From Limnohabitans sp. 2KL-17 (GTDB taxonomy: Bacteria > Pseudomonadota > Gammaproteobacteria > Burkholderiales > Burkholderiaceae_C): a stretch of DNA of 56,266 bases. Position 1 is the first letter of the stretch. Every line of letters starts with the position of its first letter. The notes below the pieces were generated by a model that saw only the letters and a program-made list of their open reading frames with translations, was not told the origin of the DNA and made no database searches. A program made the translations under genes and the position numbers. The DNA is taken from assembly GCF_003063415.1 (NCBI RefSeq), contig NZ_NESK01000025.1:1-56266 (forward strand), given 5' to 3'. This document shows positions 8,635 to 17,094 of this stretch, one piece after another.

Positions 8635-9108
8635 ATGAACACACAAACTATGCAAAATGATGAAGGCTATCGTGGCCACTCTGGCCCTTCACTTCATAAC
8701 CTTGTTTACTGCAGCCGTGCAGCCCCCGGGATGGATGCGGCAGCGATCGCCAAGATCATTGCGACAGCCAAGCACCACAACCCCAGGTTTGGTATCACCG
8801 GATTGTTGGTATTTGGCAGCGGCATATTTTTCCAATGGCTGGAGGGGCCACGCGACAACATCACCAGCCTGATGCAGATCATCACCGCGGACCCCCGCCA
8901 TACAAGTGTCGTTCTGATCAGTGAAGAAAATGAAGTGCGCGACAGGTTGTTCCCTGATTGGGACATGGAGTTGGTGGAGGCCGCCGATATCCGGGATGTT
9001 TTGGCAGACGCCATGCAAGAAGCAACCGATGCAAAACAAAAACAAGTTCTGGCTCAACTGCTCGATGAACTCAAGGCGGGGTCTCTCGGGGAGTTGGGCG
9101 CTGCTTGA
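8635..9108 (+). CDS. stand-alone BLUF-domain blue-light sensor (BLUF1)
   Basis: A 157-residue protein that is mostly a BLUF domain, a flavin-binding blue-light receptor. The photocycle residues are present: Y25 (LVYCSRA), N49 (HNPRFGITG), Q67 (FFQWLEG), W109 and M111 (FPDWDMEL). FFQWLEG is identical to AppA. After the domain there are only about 40 residues, with no output domain, so it should act through a protein partner. ATG 8635 is preferred; a TTG at 8590 and an ATG at 8650 are alternatives, none with a clear ribosome-binding site. It is divergent from the SOUL gene. Confidence 0.9.
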   Translation: MNTQTMQNDEGYRGHSGPSLHNLVYCSRAAPGMDAAAIAKIIATAKHHNPRFGITGLLVFGSGIFFQWLEGPRDNITSLMQIITADPRHTSVVLISEENEVRDRLFPDWDMELVEAADIRDVLADAMQEATDAKQKQVLAQLLDELKAGSLGELGAA

Positions 9109-9232
9109 GCGTTGGGGCTGAAGAAACACGGCGCGGAAGACACTTTCTGTGTAACTTCAAGACAAAGACGCTGGACGCCATTGGGTTAGTTGAAGTAAGC
9201 TACAAGGTTTTCAACGCAACTCGTTGTCGCCC

Positions 9233-9679
9233 ATGGACAGTCCGCTTCCTTCCATTCCAGCCAAACGCTATTTCACGATCGGTGAAGTGGGCGAGTTGTG
9301 TGGTGTCAAGCCGCATGTCTTGCGCTATTGGGAGCAGGAATTCACCCAATTGCGGCCTGTCAAGCGCCGCGGTAATCGCCGCTATTACCAGCACCATGAG
9401 GTTCTGATGATTCGGCGCATTCGTGACCTGCTGTACGACCAGGGCTTCACCATCAGCGGTGCGCGCAACAGATTGCAAGAATTGGTGCACGGAGACAGGT
9501 CGCTAAATCGTGGCCTGAACGAGCCATCCGGTCTGGATGGCGAATCAACGGCACTCAACGAACATGCTGGCGAGTTTTCGGTTTTTGCCTTGGCCGATGT
9601 CGACTTTTCCAGCGACAACAGCCATGACACGTCGCTGCAAAAAGAGTTGGTCGCCATCAGAGCCTTGCTCACCATTTGA
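9233..9679 (+). CDS. MerR-family transcriptional regulator
   Basis: About 148 residues. The winged-helix MerR domain is clear: RYFTIGEVGELCGVKPHVLRYWEQEF, then PVKRRGNRRYYQHHEVLMIRRIRDLLYDQGFTISGARNRLQ. The C-terminal third is low in recognisable features and has no cysteine metal site. This gene is commonly found just before tRNA-Pro in Burkholderiales, usually after pheT-ihfA; here ihfA is missing and a BLUF gene precedes it. The chosen ATG 9233 lies three codons after an in-frame TTG. Confidence 0.85.
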   Translation: MDSPLPSIPAKRYFTIGEVGELCGVKPHVLRYWEQEFTQLRPVKRRGNRRYYQHHEVLMIRRIRDLLYDQGFTISGARNRLQELVHGDRSLNRGLNEPSGLDGESTALNEHAGEFSVFALADVDFSSDNSHDTSLQKELVAIRALLTI

Positions 9680-9702
9680 ACGGCACTTTATACGGGTATA
9701 AT
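9676..9702 (+). promoter_or_regulatory. promoter of tRNA-Pro
   Basis: TATAAT at 9697-9702 lies 11 bases before the tRNA. A TTGAAC at 9676-9681 is a possible -35 with a short 15-base spacer. It overlaps the end of the MerR gene. Confidence 0.6.
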
Positions 9703-9713
9703 TTGAAGCTTGT

Positions 9714-9790
9714 CGGCGTGTAGCGCAGCCTGGTAGCGCACTTGCATGGGGTGCAAGGGGTCGCGAGTTCGAATCCCGCCACGCCGACCA
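9714..9790 (+). tRNA. tRNA-Pro(GGG)
   Basis: 77 bases folding as a cloverleaf: acceptor CGGCGTG pairs with CACGCCG, the anticodon stem CTTGC/GCAAG holds loop ATGGGGT with anticodon GGG, the T arm contains GTTCGAATC and the encoded end is ACCA. Its 3' half is a typical integration site for genetic islands, and foreign-looking DNA starts right after it. Confidence 0.96.
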
Positions 9791-9798
9791 TATGAATC

Positions 9799-9830
9799 AA
9801 GGACTTAGCTTCGAAAGGGGCTAAGTCCTT
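9799..9830 (+). terminator. terminator after tRNA-Pro
   Basis: AAGGACTTAGC (9799-9809) and GCTAAGTCCTT (9820-9830) form a perfect 11-base stem with a 10-base loop, followed by TCTTATTTG. The trailing T-run is weak but the stem is strong. Confidence 0.65.
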
Positions 9831-10115
9831 TCTTATTTGTTGCTCCAGGTTGTCAAATTGCCCCCACCATTGCCCCCACTGCTGCAAAAGCTGGCGGCTA
9901 TCCAACTCAATTACCTTCACCAAATCAGTAGGGCAAAGTTAGCGTTGAACTTTCAGGGTAGCCCTCATGGGGGGGGCGGACGGGCAGATCAGCGCTCAGA
10001 TCAGTTAAGTAGGCTGCGCGACAGTCGCACCCGCAACGACCGCTGCTTGAATATGGGCTTTAGCTCAAACATCAAAAACCATCAGGTGTCAGACTGAACT
10101 GATAGTCCCTGCCGC
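9831..10115 (-). other. gene-poor spacer with a possible integrase C-terminal remnant
   Basis: No convincing gene lies between the tRNA terminator and the restriction gene. On the minus strand an open frame from 9923 runs backwards into the tRNA (VKVIELDSRQLLQQWGQWWGQF, ending in the tRNA-derived GFELATPCTPCKC). Integrases that target tRNA genes often have such tRNA-derived tails, so this may be the decayed end of an integrase. The rest shows nothing recognisable. Confidence 0.3.
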
Positions 10116-12920
10116 CTATTGAACATGCCTGTCCACCACATCCTGCATCCCAGCAGCATCCCCCACCACAACATCCCACGCCCAGGTGCCAAACCCACCA
10201 TGGGCATTGACCGCCTCCACCCACTGCGCCAGCGCTGCACGCTTGGCTTGGTCTTGAGGTGAATCCACACCCTTGATCTCCAGCACCAGGGTTTTGCCCG
10301 ACTCGTAACGCACCAAAAAGTCGGGAATGTATTTGCGTTTGGACCCATTCCACAAATACAGAATGTGAAACCCCAGGTGATCATTTTTGACCCAGGCTGC
10401 CACCTTGGGGTGCGCCTCGACCACATTGGCAGCGTACTTCTCCCAGCCACTATCGACCACGATGTGGCTGACCTGGCAGCGTTGCGTGGGCTCGGCAATA
10501 CGGGTTGTGTACCAAGTGCGCATGTCGCGGGTGCTGCCAATGGGCCGTTCACCGTCAAACACAGGCTCCAGCTTGAGCGTGTTTTGCTCGATCACATACT
10601 TCATCAAATGCTGCGTGATCAGGTCGATATGCAACGAATACAAAATCCGCTTGCGCAGCGGGTCTTGGTGGAACAGCGACGGAATGTCGATCTTGTTCGA
10701 CGCCAAAAACTCTTCCACCAACCGCACCAGTTGGAATAGCAGGTATTCCCGCTGGCCCTTGAACTGCTCTTGCAACAACTCAAACGCCCGTTGCGCAGCC
10801 TTGAACACCAGCCGTTGCAGGCGGAATTCTTCAGGCAGCTTTTCCAGGTCAATCGTCACCACCTGGCTCCAGTCGGCAGCGCCACCCAGAGCGGGCGCAA
10901 TGTCGGCATGCAGGGCTACCGTGGCCGTGTCGATCTTGAGCACACCCACCTTGGTCCACTCCACCACCAGTTGCGGACGCACCACTTGGTCCACGCGCAA
11001 GATGTTGGGCCATTTGATCTCGAACAAATTGCGGGCAGGTAGCGATTCAATCTGCGTGCTGGGCTTGGGCGGTGGCGGGCTGGTGCCCCCGTCTCCCGGC
11101 TGCATGGCAATGGACAGAGGCACACCAAACACGTTGACGAACTCAGGCAGGTACAAGCCGTTTTCATCCTTGTCATAGGCCACGCGGCGCAGGCCCCGGC
11201 CAATCACTTGCTCACACAAGAGCTGGCTGGTAAAGGCGCGCAGTCCCATGATGTGGGTGACGTTCTTGGCATCCCAGCCTTCGGACAGCATGGCCACCGA
11301 CACTACATTTTGCAGGTCTTGCCCCGCCTGTCCGCGCTTGCCCACCGTGTCCACCAGCTCGCGCAGTAGCTCTTCTTTCTTCATGGCGCGCAGGGCTTCT
11401 TTGCGACTTTCAGGAATGCGCGCGGCCTCCATGATCTCTTTCAAGCGCAGCTCGTAGTCCTTGTCTGAACTGGCGGTTTCGCCCAGCTCAGCTTTTTCCA
11501 AAACCTTGGAATCGACCCGGAAGGTGCGGGCCGCATCATGTAGCTCGGGCCATTGCGCATGGCCCTTGGCAAAGTAGTGCTCAACCCGTGCCGCAGTCTC
11601 GGTACGGTTGCACACCGTCAGCATCACCGGTGGTGACAAGTGGCCCAGCGCAGCCCATTCGGTTGCCGTGGCGCGCCAGTCGGCACCCAGGAGGGTATAC
11701 GCCTGCTGCACTAGCGCGGGCAGGGCTTCATGGGCTTCGGCTTTGCGGTTCAGGTCTTCGGCTACATCGGGCTCGCGGTACAGGTGGTACAGCTTGGGGC
11801 GCAGGGTTTGCGCGTTGGGCAGGGCATCGTCGCGCACCACTACGCGCGGTGTCTTCACCAAGCCAGCTTCAATGGCATCGTTCAGACCAAAGTCAGACAC
11901 TACCCAGCTAAACAAACCGGCTTCAGTGTTGGTACGCCCAGTCGGGGCAAAAGGCGTGGCCGACAAGTCGTAGCAACGGGTGATGCGCCGGGTCTTGTGC
12001 AGCCGGTCCAGCCCCTCTACCCAGCGGGTAGCCTCATCTGCATCAAAACCTAATGCCTCGGCTTCTGCCTTACTGATCTTGATGTCGGCGGGCGTGCGGT
12101 AGGCGTGGTGTGCTTCGTCATTGATCACAACCAGGTCTTTGTATGTGGCCAGCTTGCCCAGTACCCGCTTGGTAAAGGCTTCGTCGCTTTCCTTACCCTT
12201 CTTCACCACGGATCGTTCTTGCTGCTTCAACGGCATCAGCGTGTGCCAGTTCTCGATCAGCACCTCGGCTCGGTTGAGTTTCTGGCGCATGGCTTCCGAC
12301 GGGCACAGTTCAAAACTGTCGTAGTAGTTGTCGGTGTGGCCCGGCATCAGCACTTGCAATCGGGATTTGACCGTCAGCCCCGGTGCGACCAGAAAGACGG
12401 CGCTGGAATACTTGCGTGGCGACTTGGGGTAGGTCAGCGCATTGAGCACCTGCCAGGTGATGATCATCGCCATCACCGTGGTCTTGCCGCTGCCGGTGGC
12501 CATCTTGTTGCACAGCCGCTCAAACGCTCCACCGTCGCCTTGCACGTTGATACCTTGGCGGTACTCGGGCTGTGCCTCCAGCATCCAGATCAGGGTTTCA
12601 ATGGCCTCAAGCTGGCAAAAGTAAAACGGGTACTGGCGGCGTGACACTTTGTCTGCATCCCACCAATGGGTCAACAGTTCCAGCGTCACCGCAGTGACGC
12701 CCGGCCAACCGGCCTCGCGCCACTGGCCCACGCGCTGGCGAATGTCGTCCACAAGGGGAATAGAAACCTGACGGCGCGTGTTCTCACGGGTGTCGATGAT
12801 CTCGTAGCCCGCAGCCCGGCGCTTAGGCTCCAGGCGCAGGGTGCGGTCGGTGTTCTCAGCCCAATGCTGTTGCGGCTCAACAAAGGCCGAATTGATGATG
12901 AGGGAGGTAGGGGCTGCCAT
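10116..12920 (-). CDS. type III-like restriction endonuclease, Res subunit (helicase-nuclease)
   Basis: 934 residues from ATG 12920, which has AAGGGG about 7 bases upstream; a TTG at 12935 overlapping the mod stop is the alternative. Superfamily 2 helicase core: Walker A MATGSGKT (140-147), DEAH box in INDEAHHAY (268-271), DLSATPF motif III and a late VIGRGLRR motif VI. The C-terminus carries a PD-(D/E)xK nuclease-like stretch (YIPDFLVRY ... LVLEIKG). It belongs to the Res family paired with a separate methyltransferase and translocates on DNA before cleavage. With the upstream mod gene it forms a complete two-gene system on the minus strand. Confidence 0.88.
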   Translation of the reverse strand: MAAPTSLIINSAFVEPQQHWAENTDRTLRLEPKRRAAGYEIIDTRENTRRQVSIPLVDDIRQRVGQWREAGWPGVTAVTLELLTHWWDADKVSRRQYPFYFCQLEAIETLIWMLEAQPEYRQGINVQGDGGAFERLCNKMATGSGKTTVMAMIITWQVLNALTYPKSPRKYSSAVFLVAPGLTVKSRLQVLMPGHTDNYYDSFELCPSEAMRQKLNRAEVLIENWHTLMPLKQQERSVVKKGKESDEAFTKRVLGKLATYKDLVVINDEAHHAYRTPADIKISKAEAEALGFDADEATRWVEGLDRLHKTRRITRCYDLSATPFAPTGRTNTEAGLFSWVVSDFGLNDAIEAGLVKTPRVVVRDDALPNAQTLRPKLYHLYREPDVAEDLNRKAEAHEALPALVQQAYTLLGADWRATATEWAALGHLSPPVMLTVCNRTETAARVEHYFAKGHAQWPELHDAARTFRVDSKVLEKAELGETASSDKDYELRLKEIMEAARIPESRKEALRAMKKEELLRELVDTVGKRGQAGQDLQNVVSVAMLSEGWDAKNVTHIMGLRAFTSQLLCEQVIGRGLRRVAYDKDENGLYLPEFVNVFGVPLSIAMQPGDGGTSPPPPKPSTQIESLPARNLFEIKWPNILRVDQVVRPQLVVEWTKVGVLKIDTATVALHADIAPALGGAADWSQVVTIDLEKLPEEFRLQRLVFKAAQRAFELLQEQFKGQREYLLFQLVRLVEEFLASNKIDIPSLFHQDPLRKRILYSLHIDLITQHLMKYVIEQNTLKLEPVFDGERPIGSTRDMRTWYTTRIAEPTQRCQVSHIVVDSGWEKYAANVVEAHPKVAAWVKNDHLGFHILYLWNGSKRKYIPDFLVRYESGKTLVLEIKGVDSPQDQAKRAALAQWVEAVNAHGGFGTWAWDVVVGDAAGMQDVVDRHVQ

Positions 12921-12931
12921 TGCGCGCCCCT

Positions 12932-15900
12932 TCAAACCGTAGCGGTGGCAGCCACCAGCTTCATCACCTTGAGCGACTCAATGCCCCGGTCATCCACAAT
13001 TTTGATGGCCACTGTGGCATTGGCCCCCGCCTCAAACGGCAGCGACACTGTGCCGACAAAGTGCTTAAGCAAGTCTTCGTCCAACTCGGCGCGAATGTCC
13101 TTTTTCAACTTCATCCAGCCTTCGTCCTTGCCCGCCATCGGGAAGAAGAACTGATGCGGGAACAGGCTGCGCCCGTCGTAATCGGTGTCCAAGCTCCATG
13201 CCGCAATCTTGGTCTTACCACCCGACACCAGTTCGCCTTTGGCGGTGTCAAAATAGTCAAAGCCATTCACCTCCACCTGCCAAAGGCCATCGGGCAGGGC
13301 AGTCAAATGCACATCGGGCTGGCCCATCAGCCAGAAGCTCTGGTTGGTGGTGGACTTGGAGCTGGCCTTCTTCAGGTCTTCCGTCAGCAAATCGGTGTTC
13401 ATCTGCGCCTTGAGCGCGGTGATGCCTTTAAGCGCATCAATGTCTTTGGCCGCTTCGGGGTCAAAGGCAAAGGCGCAAAACACAATCATCTTGGGCCTGG
13501 GGAACAGGTCACCGGCTTCGCCCAAGGCGTGCTCCACCTGTCTTTGTTCGAGGGCGCCATGTTCGGGGCCGAAGCTGATCACAACGCGCTCGCCCGTGTC
13601 CAGGTGGCCGCTGGCGTGCAGGCAGGTGGTGCCGGGCAGCACTTCCAGCTCGGCAAATTTCAGCATCTGACCACCCTTGCCGCGAATACCCGCTTTGAGC
13701 AACTCATCGCGCCAGGTGTGCTGGCGGCTGGTGTTACCGCTGCGGGCGACCGACATATCCGCCAACGCAGAATTACTAGCCAAATTGGCCTCCGGACCCT
13801 GTGGAACGTGCGTAGCATGCTCCTGTAATGAGAGCACTGTTGGAAAGGGAACGGCCTCCACGGTGAACGGACCGGTGATGCGCAGCTTGTTCTTGGTCTT
13901 CTCCGGCTGATCGTACAAAGTCTCATTGTCAGCCTGCGCAGCGATGGATCGGTCCATCTCGGCCTGCATTCTCTGGCGCGCCGCGTGGAAGGCAGCGAAG
14001 GCTTCCACTACCGGGCCACTCAATGCATCCAGCTTCTTGCGGTCCGCAGGCCAACGCTCGGGGAAGTCAAACGGTACTTCCCATTCCAGTAGTGCGACGC
14101 CCTTCTTGCCCAGCGCCAACTTCTGGCCTTTGCGAGCGCCGTCCATCACCGTGAACTCATAACCCATCAGGTCTACGTCGGCAGTTGCCACGGCGGCCAA
14201 TACCGCATTCAACCCGGCAAGCGCCACGTCAATGCCCGGGTGCAGTCGCTCGTAAATGGTATCTATCTCGGGGTTGTTGGCAATGCTTTTCAGGGTGACG
14301 TGGGGTACGGTTTTGTAGATGAAACCGCCCTTGAGCCCTTCGTGCGGGTAGCGCAGCGCAAAGTAGTCGTAGCTGGCAGTCATCAGCCGCTGCTTGGCCA
14401 GCGTGATGGCCACACGCGAGGTGTCGCAGGTAATCCAGCGGCGGCCCCATTTTTCGGCGACGTAGGCGGTGGTTCCGCTGCCGCAAGTCGGGTCGAGTAC
14501 GAGGTCGCCGGGGTCGGTGGTCATGAGCATGCACCGCTCGATTGCTTTCAATGCGGTTTGGACTACATAGACCTTGTCTTCGCTGAATCCGGTCATCTTG
14601 GTGTCAGCCCAATAATTCGCAATTGGGGAAACCGCAAAGTCATCGAGATAGCGAACGTACATGAGGCTGTCGCCTATCGGGCGCAATCTCCCTGAAATTG
14701 AGAGGCGGCGTAGCCCTGTTGCTTCGGTCTTGAAAGTACCCTTGCCCGGCGTAAAGGACTTGCCCACGTACTTGAAGTCAACCACGTCGCCACCTTGTGG
14801 GGGACGTTGGCTTGTCAGGTTGTCTGCTGCAAATACGTTGCCTGGTCGAAGCGAATCAGTGCCGGTCAGTTCACTCGCAGTTAATCGAACGAATTTCCCA
14901 GAAGGTTCTCGTAAGTTCGTGTATTGCGTAACACCGTCGCCCCCAAGCACTTTGTTTCTGAATATTGCATTGAACTTTGTTCGTGATTTGTCTTTGCCAT
15001 ACCAGACGAGGTAGTCCGTTATTCCTGCAAGTTCATTGCCAGAAGCTGACGAAGTTTTTTCTAAGACGATAGTGGCGAGACAGTTGTTAACGCCAAACAC
15101 CTCATCGCACAGCTCCCGCACATGGTGCAAGTTCTCATCCGAAATCTGCACAAACACACTACCCGTCTCACTAAGCAAATCCTTCGCTAGCAGCAACCGG
15201 TCGCGCAGATATGTCAAATACGAGTGAATGCCCAGCTCCCACGTATCCCGAAACGCCTTGATCATTTCCGGCTCTTGGGTCAGGTCGGCATCGCTGCGGT
15301 CTTTCACATCGCGCTTGTTGGTGAACGGCTGAAAGTTGCTGCCGTACTTGATGCCATAGGGCGGGTCGATGTAGATCATCTGCACCTGGCCAGCCATGCC
15401 TTCCTTTTGCAGCAAGCTGTTCATGACCAGCAGGCTGTCGCCCGCCACCAGCCGGTTCGCCCAGCCCCGGTCGTGTTTGTAGAAGTCCACTGCCGCGCGC
15501 AGGGGCATGCTCTCGAACGGGGCTTCAAACAGGCCGGGCTGAAAGCCTTGTGAATGATTTTGGCCTGTAGCCCCCGTACTACCTGAGGTAGAAGCTCCTT
15601 TTTTCATAGCGCCTTGGCGCTTGCTCACCGCGCTCAAGATGCTCATGGCATCAATGCGCTCGTGCACATGCAGACTCACCGTGTCCACCTCAAAACTAGT
15701 GCGCTCCGCTTTGCCCGTCCATTGCAAATACGGCGCGCTCATGCGGCGCAGCTCTTCCAGGGCGTGACGCATGGCGCCGGGGTCATCCCCAGCCAGGGCG
15801 TCTTCAATCAGCTTCTCGGTTCCGGCGCGGGCGGAGTCGAATTGCAGGGCCGGGTCCAGGTGGGGGTCGTAGGCCCAGGGGGTTTTGGCTTGCTCGGGGT

Positions 15901-16360
15901 CGCTGGCCTCGTTGACCAGGCCCACTTCGGGGTTGTTTTTGCGCCGGTCGTCGTGGCGGTATGCCAGTACTTGGGGCTCACCAACTGCTGTTGTTTTGGG
16001 AGCCGCTTTGGTTTTGGCGGTTTTGGCAGGTATGGTAGATTTTTTCTCAACCGCTGCGATCGTCATCGCGGAGGGGGCTTCTTCAGATTTGAGCGCAAAG
16101 TCGGGGCGGATTGCACCGGTTGCGCGCGCCAATGATCCGCCACGCCCCTTGCCCTTGACCGCCTGCCCACTGGCCACGAGTGCGTCGCGGGCTGCTTTGA
16201 AGTCGTCTTCTCCAATGGCTTGTAACCCGGCACCAAGGGCTGTGGCCAAGAGTTGCGCCAGCAGAGTGATGTTGCCTACGGGTGAGTGGTCGTCTGGCAG
16301 CAAGGCGAAAAGAATCGTTTTGAGTTGTTCTGGCGTTTGTGCGTGCTGCGCTGCATCCAT
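12932..16360 (-). CDS. type III-like site-specific DNA-methyltransferase, Mod subunit
   Basis: 1142 residues. Catalytic motif IV is DPPY (332-335, MIYIDPPYGIKYG) and the AdoMet-binding motif I is DPTCGSGTTAYVAEKWGR (from 623). This order, IV before I, is the beta class used by type III Mod and by N6-adenine or N4-cytosine enzymes. The stretch between them (about 430-600) is the likely target-recognition domain; its DNA (about 14,580-15,100) is visibly more AT-rich than its flanks, as expected for a swapped specificity region. The first 270 residues are an unusual helical, Ala/Lys-rich extension. GGGGAA precedes ATG 16360. Mod sets the recognition sequence and protects host DNA; the sequence recognised cannot be read. 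Confidence 0.88.
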   Translation of the reverse strand: MDAAQHAQTPEQLKTILFALLPDDHSPVGNITLLAQLLATALGAGLQAIGEDDFKAARDALVASGQAVKGKGRGGSLARATGAIRPDFALKSEEAPSAMTIAAVEKKSTIPAKTAKTKAAPKTTAVGEPQVLAYRHDDRRKNNPEVGLVNEASDPEQAKTPWAYDPHLDPALQFDSARAGTEKLIEDALAGDDPGAMRHALEELRRMSAPYLQWTGKAERTSFEVDTVSLHVHERIDAMSILSAVSKRQGAMKKGASTSGSTGATGQNHSQGFQPGLFEAPFESMPLRAAVDFYKHDRGWANRLVAGDSLLVMNSLLQKEGMAGQVQMIYIDPPYGIKYGSNFQPFTNKRDVKDRSDADLTQEPEMIKAFRDTWELGIHSYLTYLRDRLLLAKDLLSETGSVFVQISDENLHHVRELCDEVFGVNNCLATIVLEKTSSASGNELAGITDYLVWYGKDKSRTKFNAIFRNKVLGGDGVTQYTNLREPSGKFVRLTASELTGTDSLRPGNVFAADNLTSQRPPQGGDVVDFKYVGKSFTPGKGTFKTEATGLRRLSISGRLRPIGDSLMYVRYLDDFAVSPIANYWADTKMTGFSEDKVYVVQTALKAIERCMLMTTDPGDLVLDPTCGSGTTAYVAEKWGRRWITCDTSRVAITLAKQRLMTASYDYFALRYPHEGLKGGFIYKTVPHVTLKSIANNPEIDTIYERLHPGIDVALAGLNAVLAAVATADVDLMGYEFTVMDGARKGQKLALGKKGVALLEWEVPFDFPERWPADRKKLDALSGPVVEAFAAFHAARQRMQAEMDRSIAAQADNETLYDQPEKTKNKLRITGPFTVEAVPFPTVLSLQEHATHVPQGPEANLASNSALADMSVARSGNTSRQHTWRDELLKAGIRGKGGQMLKFAELEVLPGTTCLHASGHLDTGERVVISFGPEHGALEQRQVEHALGEAGDLFPRPKMIVFCAFAFDPEAAKDIDALKGITALKAQMNTDLLTEDLKKASSKSTTNQSFWLMGQPDVHLTALPDGLWQVEVNGFDYFDTAKGELVSGGKTKIAAWSLDTDYDGRSLFPHQFFFPMAGKDEGWMKLKKDIRAELDEDLLKHFVGTVSLPFEAGANATVAIKIVDDRGIESLKVMKLVAATATV

Positions 16361-16419
16361 TGGGTTCCCCTGAGTTCTTTATTAGAGTAGAGCGTACACC
16401 AGCATTTTGCGAAACAGAT

Positions 16420-16560
16420 TCACCCCTCCAGCAACTTGTGCAAGAAACCCAGCTTGCGGCCAATGTCATGCAAGCTGACTTGCGCCCACGCATCGTGGTG
16501 GCTTTTGAGCCGCTGGTAGGTCTTCCAATGCATGCCTTTGAGTTTGCCGCCGTCGCCATT
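16420..16560 (-). pseudogene. C-terminal fragment of a mobile-element-associated hypothetical protein
   Basis: In one minus-strand frame about 45 residues are open to a stop at 16420-16422, reading NGDGGKLKGMHWKTYQRLK then SLHDIGRKLGFLHKLLEG. The GKxKGMHWxTYxRL pattern recalls the tail of plasmid/phage-associated hypothetical proteins. There is no start codon in frame with the conserved part, so it is a remnant. Family assignment is from memory of the pattern only. Confidence 0.35.
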
Positions 16561-16565
16561 CAAAA

Positions 16566-16811
16566 ATGAAACCTGGCAGGGTGGTAATTATTGCGCCTGA
16601 GCTTGTGAATGGCACAGCAGTTCGGGTGATTCTTGATCCACAGCCCGATGGTGGAGGTGGGCGCATGCTGGTCAATGCCTATGCACCAATGAGCTTCAAT
16701 GGGGCCGTCATGGAGTCCAGGCGCATTCAAGGGCAGATTCGCAGGGGCACTGTGTCCTACGTGGACATGAAAAAGGCCTGTGAACTTTTAGGGCGTTCGG
16801 GGCTGCAGTGA
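16566..16811 (+). pseudogene. fragment of a phage/plasmid polyvalent-type protein (part 1)
   Basis: 81 codons with natural protein character: VVIIAPELVNGTAVRVILDPQ, MLVNAYAPMSFNGAVMESR, GTVSYVDMKKACELL. This resembles the small nuclease-like modules found inside very long polyvalent proteins of phages and conjugative elements. It has no good ribosome-binding site and is followed within 90 bases by a second piece with the same flavour, so I read both as one decayed gene. Function in the host is unlikely. Confidence 0.4.
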
Positions 16812-16896
16812 CCCCGCTTGCCTAACTTGAACACCGACCGAGTGAAAATTCTAACTAAAAAACCTATCTGGCTATCGCCGCCAGCAAGACCCATCC

Positions 16897-17080
16897 TTGA
16901 GCCGCAGCCAACCCCTAAAAGGCATGACCACCGAGGCGGCGCAAGATGTGGTGGACAGTATCAAGGCCCGATGGGCCAATGCGCCTGAGATCATTGTTGT
17001 CACTGACATGCAAGACCTGCGGGTTCCTGAAGATCCAAGGGAAGAGGACGCCAAGCAAAAGAGTCAGGGTGCCAGTGGGG
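16897..17080 (+). pseudogene. fragment of a phage/plasmid polyvalent-type protein (part 2)
   Basis: About 60 codons read SRSQPLKGMTTEAAQDVVDS, KARWANAPEIIVVTDMQDLRV and DAKQKSQGASG. The pattern RSQPLKGM ... KARW.NAPEIVVV.DM.D is familiar from large polyvalent proteins of mobile elements. The frame runs on past 17080, but from 17095 it is only the complement of the BLUF gene. The conserved stretch begins without a start codon of its own. It marks the junction between the decayed island and the photosynthesis superoperon. Confidence 0.4.
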
Positions 17081-17094
17081 GGTGCGACGCAAAA

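Noticed and set aside
9669..9923. Minus-strand frame running through tRNA-Pro as a gene
   Set aside because: The end is only the tRNA read backwards and there is no domain. I keep it as a possible integrase tail in the spacer entry, not as a CDS.
16001..16030. Tandem GGTTTTGGC units in mod as a phase-variation repeat
   Set aside because: Only two 9-base copies are present and the length is a multiple of three, so changes would not switch the frame.
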